Positions 59,037 through 64,000 of a stretch of 64,000 nt of DNA are shown piece after piece. The stretch covers positions 62,001-126,000 of the forward strand of contig NZ_JBHEEH010000006.1 of NCBI RefSeq assembly GCF_041929845.1. Direction: 5' to 3'. Origin of the DNA: Paenochrobactrum pullorum (lineage in GTDB: Bacteria > Pseudomonadota > Alphaproteobacteria > Rhizobiales > Rhizobiaceae). Positions within the stretch are counted from its first letter, which is position 1. Each line of letters starts with the position of its first letter. The notes under the pieces were generated by a model, which saw only the letters and a list, made by a program, of their open reading frames with translations, was not told the DNA's origin and ran no database searches. The translations under genes were made by a program, and so were the position numbers.

Positions 59037-60320
59037 TTAAGCCCGCGTCTGACCGGTGCCGTGGACGCGATATTTAAACGAGGTGAGCTGCTCGACACCA
59101 ACCGGCCCGCGCGCATGCATCTTGCCGGTGGCGATGCCGATTTCGCCGCCCATGCCGAACTCACCGCCATCGGCAAATTGTGTCGAGGCATTATGCACAA
59201 GAATGGCCGAATCAATTTCATTGAAGAAACGCTCAACCGCTTGCTCGTCCTGAGCAATAATCGCTTCAGTATGATGGGAGGAATATTGCCCGATATGACG
59301 GATGGCATCGCCCACACCATCAACGAGTTTAACTGAAAGGATCGCATCCAGATATTCAGTTGACCAATCGGCGTCATTTGCAGATTTGGCACTTGCAAAA
59401 CGGGCGACCACATCGGCATCACCGCGAATTTCACAACCCTTGGCGCTCAAGGCTTCCAAGATCGGCACCAGATGGGTATCTGCCACTTTACGATCTACCA
59501 GCAGCGTTTCAGCTGCACCACAAATACCAGTGCGGCGCATTTTGGCGTTCACCACGACATTGACCGCCATATCAAGCTCGGCAGACGCATCAATATAGAC
59601 ATGGCAGATGCCTTCAAGATGCGCAAAAACCGGCACGCGCGCTTCATTTTGCACGCGCTCGACCAAGCTTTTACCACCACGCGGCACGATCACATCAATA
59701 TTGCCGTTCAAGCCTTTCAGCATTTCGCCAACGGCCGCACGATCTGTGGTCGGCACAATTTGAATGGCATCTCCCGGCAAACCGGCGCTTTCCAAGCCGC
59801 TCACAAGGGCTGCATGAATACCGCGCGATGAATGGGCTGAATCCGAACCACCGCGCAACACGACAGCATTACCGGCTTTGAGGCACAAAGCCCCTGCATC
59901 GGCGGTGACATTCGGGCGGCTTTCATAAATCACACCGATCACACCAAGCGGTGTGCGTACGCGCTCGATATTCAAACCGTTCGGGCGATCCCAAGCGGCA
60001 ATCACATCACCGACCGGATCTTTCAAATCAGCGATAGCACGAATGGCATCGGCAATGCCGTTCAAGCGGCCTTCATCAAGTTTCAGACGATCAATAAAAG
60101 AAGCGGCAGTACCGGCGCTTTCTGCATTGGCGACATCAATTTTGTTGGCAGCTAAAATATCGGCACTTTGTGCAATGATCGCATCGGCCATGGCCAAAAG
60201 AGCTTTGTTTTTCTGCTCTGCCGGAGCGATTGCCAACGGAGCGGCTGCAGCGCGCGCGCGCTTTCCAATCTCTGCCATCACTTGTGCAACTGTCATATCA
60301 GCCCCGACTTTATCAAGCAT
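59037..60320 (-). CDS. proA: Glutamate-5-semialdehyde dehydrogenase
   Basis: A 427-residue NADPH-dependent reductase that converts gamma-glutamyl phosphate to glutamate semialdehyde for proline synthesis. Motifs are GVIGVIYESRPNVTADAGALCLKAGNAVVLRGGSDS, the catalytic cysteine in MRRTGICGAAETLL, and EFGMGGEIGIATGKMHARGPVG. The ATG at 60318-60320 (MLDKVGADMTVAQ) matches relatives; ATG 60326 and 60296 are alternatives. It follows proB by 36 bp and shares its pathway: ProB makes the acyl phosphate that ProA reduces. Confidence 0.95.
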   Translation of the reverse strand: MLDKVGADMTVAQVMAEIGKRARAAAAPLAIAPAEQKNKALLAMADAIIAQSADILAANKIDVANAESAGTAASFIDRLKLDEGRLNGIADAIRAIADLKDPVGDVIAAWDRPNGLNIERVRTPLGVIGVIYESRPNVTADAGALCLKAGNAVVLRGGSDSAHSSRGIHAALVSGLESAGLPGDAIQIVPTTDRAAVGEMLKGLNGNIDVIVPRGGKSLVERVQNEARVPVFAHLEGICHVYIDASAELDMAVNVVVNAKMRRTGICGAAETLLVDRKVADTHLVPILEALSAKGCEIRGDADVVARFASAKSANDADWSTEYLDAILSVKLVDGVGDAIRHIGQYSSHHTEAIIAQDEQAVERFFNEIDSAILVHNASTQFADGGEFGMGGEIGIATGKMHARGPVGVEQLTSFKYRVHGTGQTRA

Positions 60321-60356
60321 ACCCATAGCCCTTTTTTTTGTCTGCCTTTTCTCAAC

Positions 60357-61505
60357 TCAGGCAGATTTGCTCCCACGCATGACCAGATCATTACGATGCA
60401 CCATCGCTGCACGGCCATCATAGCCCAACAACGCGCTGATCTCATCACTTTTATGCCCTGCCACCAAAAGCGCATCATGCACATCATAGGCAATCAGACC
60501 GCGGGCAATTTCAATGCCGCCATCATTCATCACCGCAACCGTATCACCGCGCTGGAACTGACCTTCCACACGGGTGACACCAGCGGGCAACAAGGACTTA
60601 CCCTTTTTAAGTGCTGTCGCAGCGCCAGCATCCACATAAAGGCGGCCTGCCGGTTCCAGATTGCCGGAAATCCACGTTTTCCAGGCATTGACCGGCTGCA
60701 AAGATGGCTTGAACAGGCTTGCACGTTCACCGCGATCAATTGCCGCCAGCGGATTAAGCCGTGCGCCGGAGGTAATAATCATCGCCGTACCGGCAGCATT
60801 GGCAATCTTGCCGGCATCGAGCTTCGTCTTCATGCCGCCACGTGATAATTCAGAAGCAGCAGCCCCTGCCATTGCTTCAATTTCAGGTGTAATATTTTCA
60901 ATGAGCGGCAAAAATTCCGCATTCGGGTCTTTATGGGGAGGCGCCGAATAAAGACCATCAATATCGGAAAGCAGGATCAGAAGATCCGCACCAATCATGG
61001 TTGCAACGCGTGCCGCCAAGCGATCATTGTCGCCATAGCGGATTTCACTGGTGGCAACCGTATCATTTTCGTTGATGATCGGAATTGCCTTCAGCTTCAG
61101 CAGGGTCTCGATAGTGGCGCGCGCATTCAAATAGCGGCGGCGTTCTTCCGTATCAGAAAGAGTGAGAAGAACCTGACCCGCCTGAATATCATGCGCACCC
61201 AGCACATCGGCATAGGCCTTGGCGAGAGCGATCTGACCGGCAGCCGCAGCCGCCTGACTTTCTTCCAGTTTCAGCGCCTTTTTGGGCAGTTTCAAAATGG
61301 TGCGCCCCAGTGCAATCGCACCGGAAGAGACCACCAGAACTTCAACCCCTTGGGCAGATAAAGCGGCGATATCCTGCCCCAGACTATCCAGCCAATCCCG
61401 CTTCAAACCGGTTGTACGATCAACCAATAAAGCAGAGCCGATTTTTACAACAATCCGCTTATATTGATTGAGAGCCGCCAAACCCTTCTCGCCATTCCCG
61501 CCCAT
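60357..61505 (-). CDS. proB: Glutamate 5-kinase
   Basis: A 382-residue kinase for the first step of proline synthesis. The amino acid kinase domain has RIVVKIGSALLVD near residue 17, VLVVSSGAIALGR, IINENDTVATSEIRYGDNDRLAARVA near residue 144, and GGMKTKLDAGKIANAAG near residue 224. A C-terminal PUA domain (from about residue 285) is present, as in most bacterial ProB proteins. It is preceded by obgE (42 bp gap) and followed by proA on the same strand. Confidence 0.96.
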   Translation of the reverse strand: MGGNGEKGLAALNQYKRIVVKIGSALLVDRTTGLKRDWLDSLGQDIAALSAQGVEVLVVSSGAIALGRTILKLPKKALKLEESQAAAAAGQIALAKAYADVLGAHDIQAGQVLLTLSDTEERRRYLNARATIETLLKLKAIPIINENDTVATSEIRYGDNDRLAARVATMIGADLLILLSDIDGLYSAPPHKDPNAEFLPLIENITPEIEAMAGAAASELSRGGMKTKLDAGKIANAAGTAMIITSGARLNPLAAIDRGERASLFKPSLQPVNAWKTWISGNLEPAGRLYVDAGAATALKKGKSLLPAGVTRVEGQFQRGDTVAVMNDGGIEIARGLIAYDVHDALLVAGHKSDEISALLGYDGRAAMVHRNDLVMRGSKSA

Positions 61506-61547
61506 GTCAATCTCTTATTTTTTTTGGCTCTTATATGTTTTTTGGTT

Positions 61548-62576
61548 TTATAGATCGTCGTCTTCGACAGTGCCTTTTTCAGCCTTGCGGCTGGTTTCGA
61601 CAATGCTGATTAATTGACGCAAGACACCTTCAATACCATCACGGCTGACAGCAGAAATCTGCATCGGCACCTTGCCACACACCTTTTGCAGCTCAGCGGC
61701 CTTTTGTTTGCGTGTTTCGGGATCAAGCGTATCGATCTGCGAAAGCGCTACAATTTCCAGCTTCTCATCCAAACCACCGCCATAAGCCTCCAGCTCGTTG
61801 CGGATGGTGGTGTAGGCTTTTGCGACATCTTCTTCTTGTGCTGAAACCAGATGCAGCAAAACACGAGTACGCTCAACATGACCTAAAAAGCGATCGCCAA
61901 GGCCAATGCCTTCGCTGGCACCTTCAATTAAACCCGGAATATCAGCAATTACAAATTCACGCGCATCTACGCGGGCGACGCCCAAGTTCGGATGCAATGT
62001 AGTGAACGGGTAATCAGCAATTTTAGGCTTGGCTGCGGTTACGCTTGCCAAAAATGTCGATTTACCGGCATTTGGCAGACCAACAAGACCGGCATCCGCA
62101 ATCAGTTTCAAACGCAACCAAATGGTGCGCTCCAAGCCATCCTGACCAGGATTAGCGCGGCGTGGTGCCTGATTGGTCGAGGTTTTGAAATGCAAATTAC
62201 CAAAACCACCATTACCGCCTTTTGCAAGGCGATAACGCTGACCAATTTCAGTCAGATCGCAAATGAGAGTTTCGTTATCTTCTTCGAAAATCTGGGTGCC
62301 GACCGGCACTTTAAGAATGACATCATCACCCTTACCGCCGGTCATGTTACGCCCCATACCATGCATACCGGTTTTAGCGCGGAAATGCTGCATATAACGA
62401 TAATCGATCAGCGTGTTGAGGCCATCAACGACTTCGGCCCAGACATCACCGCCGCGACCGCCATCACCGCCGTCCGGACCGCCGAATTCCAGAAATTTCT
62501 CACGGCGAAAGGATACCGAGCCAGCGCCGCCGCTACCGGAACGAATGTAAATTTTAGCCTGATCAAGAAATTTCAT
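61548..62576 (-). CDS. obgE: Obg family GTPase CgtA/ObgE
   Basis: A 342-residue GTPase with the glycine-rich Obg fold (SGSGGAGSVSFRREKF and GGDGGRGGDVW) followed by the G domain. The P-loop is GLPNAGKS at 166-173, switch sequence DIPGLIEGASEGIGLGDRFL follows, and the G4 position reads LSQIDTL, where most Obg proteins have NKxD; this is a possible variant worth checking. The frame is open upstream, but ATG 62574-62576 has an AGAGG site and the family N-terminus MKFLDQAKIYIRSG. It functions in 50S maturation and growth control. It heads the obgE-proB-proA-nadD unit. Confidence 0.95.
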   Translation of the reverse strand: MKFLDQAKIYIRSGSGGAGSVSFRREKFLEFGGPDGGDGGRGGDVWAEVVDGLNTLIDYRYMQHFRAKTGMHGMGRNMTGGKGDDVILKVPVGTQIFEEDNETLICDLTEIGQRYRLAKGGNGGFGNLHFKTSTNQAPRRANPGQDGLERTIWLRLKLIADAGLVGLPNAGKSTFLASVTAAKPKIADYPFTTLHPNLGVARVDAREFVIADIPGLIEGASEGIGLGDRFLGHVERTRVLLHLVSAQEEDVAKAYTTIRNELEAYGGGLDEKLEIVALSQIDTLDPETRKQKAAELQKVCGKVPMQISAVSRDGIEGVLRQLISIVETSRKAEKGTVEDDDL

Positions 62577-62666
62577 CTGGTATACCTCTTCTGTCGGCTC
62601 TGGCAATTACAGCAAAACCGCGTCTGTGCAAATATGCAGCATGCATTCCATGCTGCAAACTGCCAT

Positions 62667-63248
62667 TTAATTGTCTTTTGAGCGCCATTCCGCACTGCTG
62701 AAGTCAATAAAAATCAATTCCTGATCCTGAAACTGACCTTCTATGCAAAATGACTTCTTTTCCAGCCCGTATTTTTCAAAGCCCAAATCATAATAAATCC
62801 GTCGTGCATAGTCGTTGCTGGCCACCACTTTGGCATCCAGCACCACCACATGCTTTTCAGCATATCGGATGACATGCTCCACCAGCAATCGACCAAGGCC
62901 TAAACCACGTGCCTGCGGCATAACATAAACACCCCACAATGTGCCACGGTGCTTTTCCGACCAACGCTCATGCACGAATACACCAGCGGCTCCAAGCAAA
63001 GTGTCGCCATCAAAGGCACCAAAAACAGCATTGCCACCTTCATGGCGAATACGATGCGCGAAAACATCGTCACCATAAGTGCTTTCTTGATCAAAACTGG
63101 AACCAAAAGTTAAAGCAGAATTTTTCAAAGCATAAAGACGCATCGCCTTATAGGCATGCACATCATTGGGGGTTAAAACACGCACTATGATCCGGTCGCG
63201 CCGTGCCTGCAATGCGGCTGCATCTGTTGTTTTCTTATCGTCTGACAT
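62667..63248 (-). CDS. GNAT family N-acetyltransferase
   Basis: A 193-residue acetyltransferase. The acetyl-CoA-binding motif A is LWGVYVMPQARGLGLGRLLVEHVI (R/Q-x-x-G-x-G) near residue 106, preceded by LLGAAGVFVHERWSEK. The ending LIFIDFSSAEWRSKDN is typical of a family seen upstream of obgE in Brucella-type genomes. The substrate is unknown. It is 90 bp upstream of obgE on the same strand, with a 9-bp hairpin (62635-62657) in the gap. A second GNAT gene lies 83 bp further upstream. Confidence 0.87.
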   Translation of the reverse strand: MSDDKKTTDAAALQARRDRIIVRVLTPNDVHAYKAMRLYALKNSALTFGSSFDQESTYGDDVFAHRIRHEGGNAVFGAFDGDTLLGAAGVFVHERWSEKHRGTLWGVYVMPQARGLGLGRLLVEHVIRYAEKHVVVLDAKVVASNDYARRIYYDLGFEKYGLEKKSFCIEGQFQDQELIFIDFSSAEWRSKDN

Positions 63249-63331
63249 GTTTCCGACTGTCCTAATATCAATAAATTTATTAGCTTGGGTGGTGTGAAAG
63301 CCAAAGCCGTCACACCACTTAAACTTATCTT

Positions 63332-63967
63332 TTATGCCTGATGCCGCATCTCGATCCAGCGATCGCGATGCAGGCTGTAACGCTCCACATCAACAGTGCC
63401 GCTGTATAAAGAATCGTCGGTGCCATACATCAAAAACGAAAAGCCGGATTTACGGATAACATTGCGTGAACCTTCATTGATGGTACGGCAAGTAATATAA
63501 AGCTCGTCAATATTAGTGGCACGAAAAGCCAGATCAATCAGCGCTTGCGCTGCTTCTGTCGCATAACCATGTCCCCAATATGGTTCACCAAGCCAATAGC
63601 CGATCTCCAGCCCTTCTCCATGTTTGGAAGGATGGATGCCGCAGCTCCCCATAAATATACCGGTTTCCATTTGGGTAATCGCATAGATACAATTGCCCAT
63701 TTCGCCAGATCGCACGCGTTTTATAAAGTCTTGCGCCGCCGCCACATCATATGGATGCGGCATACGGGTAAGCATTTCAGCAATACGCGGATTATTGGCG
63801 AGATGGGCAATGGCATCCACATCTTCATCATGCGGAGTTCTCAACAGCAGCCGTTCAGTAATCAGCGTCGGACATTCCAGGCCAGGGAAGTCCGTCATTT
63901 CATTATCGGCATAATCCAGACATGCAGCAGATAAACATTCTTCTTCTAAAGGGGGTTCAGCGACCAT
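63332..63967 (-). CDS. GNAT family N-acetyltransferase, RimJ/RimL type
   Basis: A 211-residue acetyltransferase with TERLLLRTPHDEDVDAIAHLANN near residue 39, the RimJ/RimL opening, then GSCGIHPSKHGEGLEIGYWLGEPYWGHGYATEAAQALIDLAF. Family members acetylate ribosomal proteins or other N-termini. The start at 63965-63967 follows a GGAGC site; a TTG seven codons upstream is less likely and a methionine at residue 24 (MTDFPGLECPTLI) is a possible alternative. It is upstream of the other GNAT gene and obgE. In Brucella-like genomes rpmA and rplU usually precede this pair, beyond the window. Confidence 0.87.
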   Translation of the reverse strand: MVAEPPLEEECLSAACLDYADNEMTDFPGLECPTLITERLLLRTPHDEDVDAIAHLANNPRIAEMLTRMPHPYDVAAAQDFIKRVRSGEMGNCIYAITQMETGIFMGSCGIHPSKHGEGLEIGYWLGEPYWGHGYATEAAQALIDLAFRATNIDELYITCRTINEGSRNVIRKSGFSFLMYGTDDSLYSGTVDVERYSLHRDRWIEMRHQA

Positions 63968-64000
63968 TTTTTCAAGCTCCAAAAACAAAAAAGGGAAGAT

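Noticed and set aside
1..64000. CRISPR arrays, insertion sequences, prophage genes, tRNA or rRNA genes
   Set aside because: I looked for regular repeats, transposase motifs, phage genes and T-loop patterns and found none that hold up.

Overview
The window looks like a chromosomal segment of an alphaproteobacterium of the order Hyphomicrobiales (Rhizobiales), close to the Brucellaceae/Bartonellaceae. The evidence is gene content and order: tkt-gap-pgk-fba, zapA-6S RNA-formyl-THF cyclo-ligase, obgE-proB-proA-nadD, atpHAGDC without the F0 genes, a large Suv3-like helicase next to an S4 protein, ferredoxin and CarD, and alphaproteobacterial families such as DUF1013/TrcR, DUF1036, DUF1192, DUF1244, DUF4164 and DUF6867. 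By eye the base composition is near half GC, lower than Brucella and higher than classic Bartonella, so a low-GC relative is likely. This placement is inferred from remembered family and gene-order patterns, not from a search.

Layout. 1-5 kb: the 3' end of prpE, a DUF1244/N-formylglutamate amidohydrolase pair, DUF1036-pyk, a secreted TPR protein and rpmJ. 5-11.6 kb: purE-purK, two divergent DUF465 genes, an MFS transporter, DUF1192, a quinone oxidoreductase and trcR. 11.6-17.3 kb: central carbon cluster tkt-gap-pgk-fba on the minus strand, with hairpins in the intercistronic gaps. 17.8-21.1 kb: DUF4164-zapA-6S RNA-cyclo-ligase-YmdB-like phosphoesterase, then TerC. 21-27.8 kb: Uup-type ABC-F, a glycine-zipper lipoprotein, thiamine diphosphokinase, and a TPP riboswitch ahead of thiB-thiP-thiQ. 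28-34.7 kb: an M48 lipoprotein, carD, fdxA, an S4 protein and the helicase. 34.7-35.3 kb: a 637-bp gap holding a duplicated regulatory-looking element. 35.3-42.3 kb: thiolase, HbpS-like protein, rpmF, mtgA, ispA, ispG and a second MFS transporter. 42.5-48.4 kb: a branched-chain amino acid ABC operon (livH-livM-livG-livF-DUF6867-livK), with an unusual helix-hairpin-helix tail on LivG. 48.8-49.6 kb: a DUF883 gene with a good general-stress (EcfG) promoter match and a 48-residue membrane peptide. 49.6-54.7 kb: atpHAGDC. 54.9-64 kb: a small membrane protein, priA, a transaldolase-type aldolase, nadD, proA, proB, obgE and two GNAT acetyltransferases.

The window is almost entirely core housekeeping sequence. 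I see no insertion sequence, prophage, CRISPR array, tRNA or rRNA. No new multi-gene system is evident. The most interesting material is non-coding or architectural: the duplicated 21-nt GANTC-containing element with a conserved downstream promoter-like block (34846-35261), a perfect 21-bp palindrome before fba, several strong unexplained inverted repeats, the rpmJ leader and 3' region, a hairpin covering the terC ribosome-binding site, and the LivG-HhH fusion.
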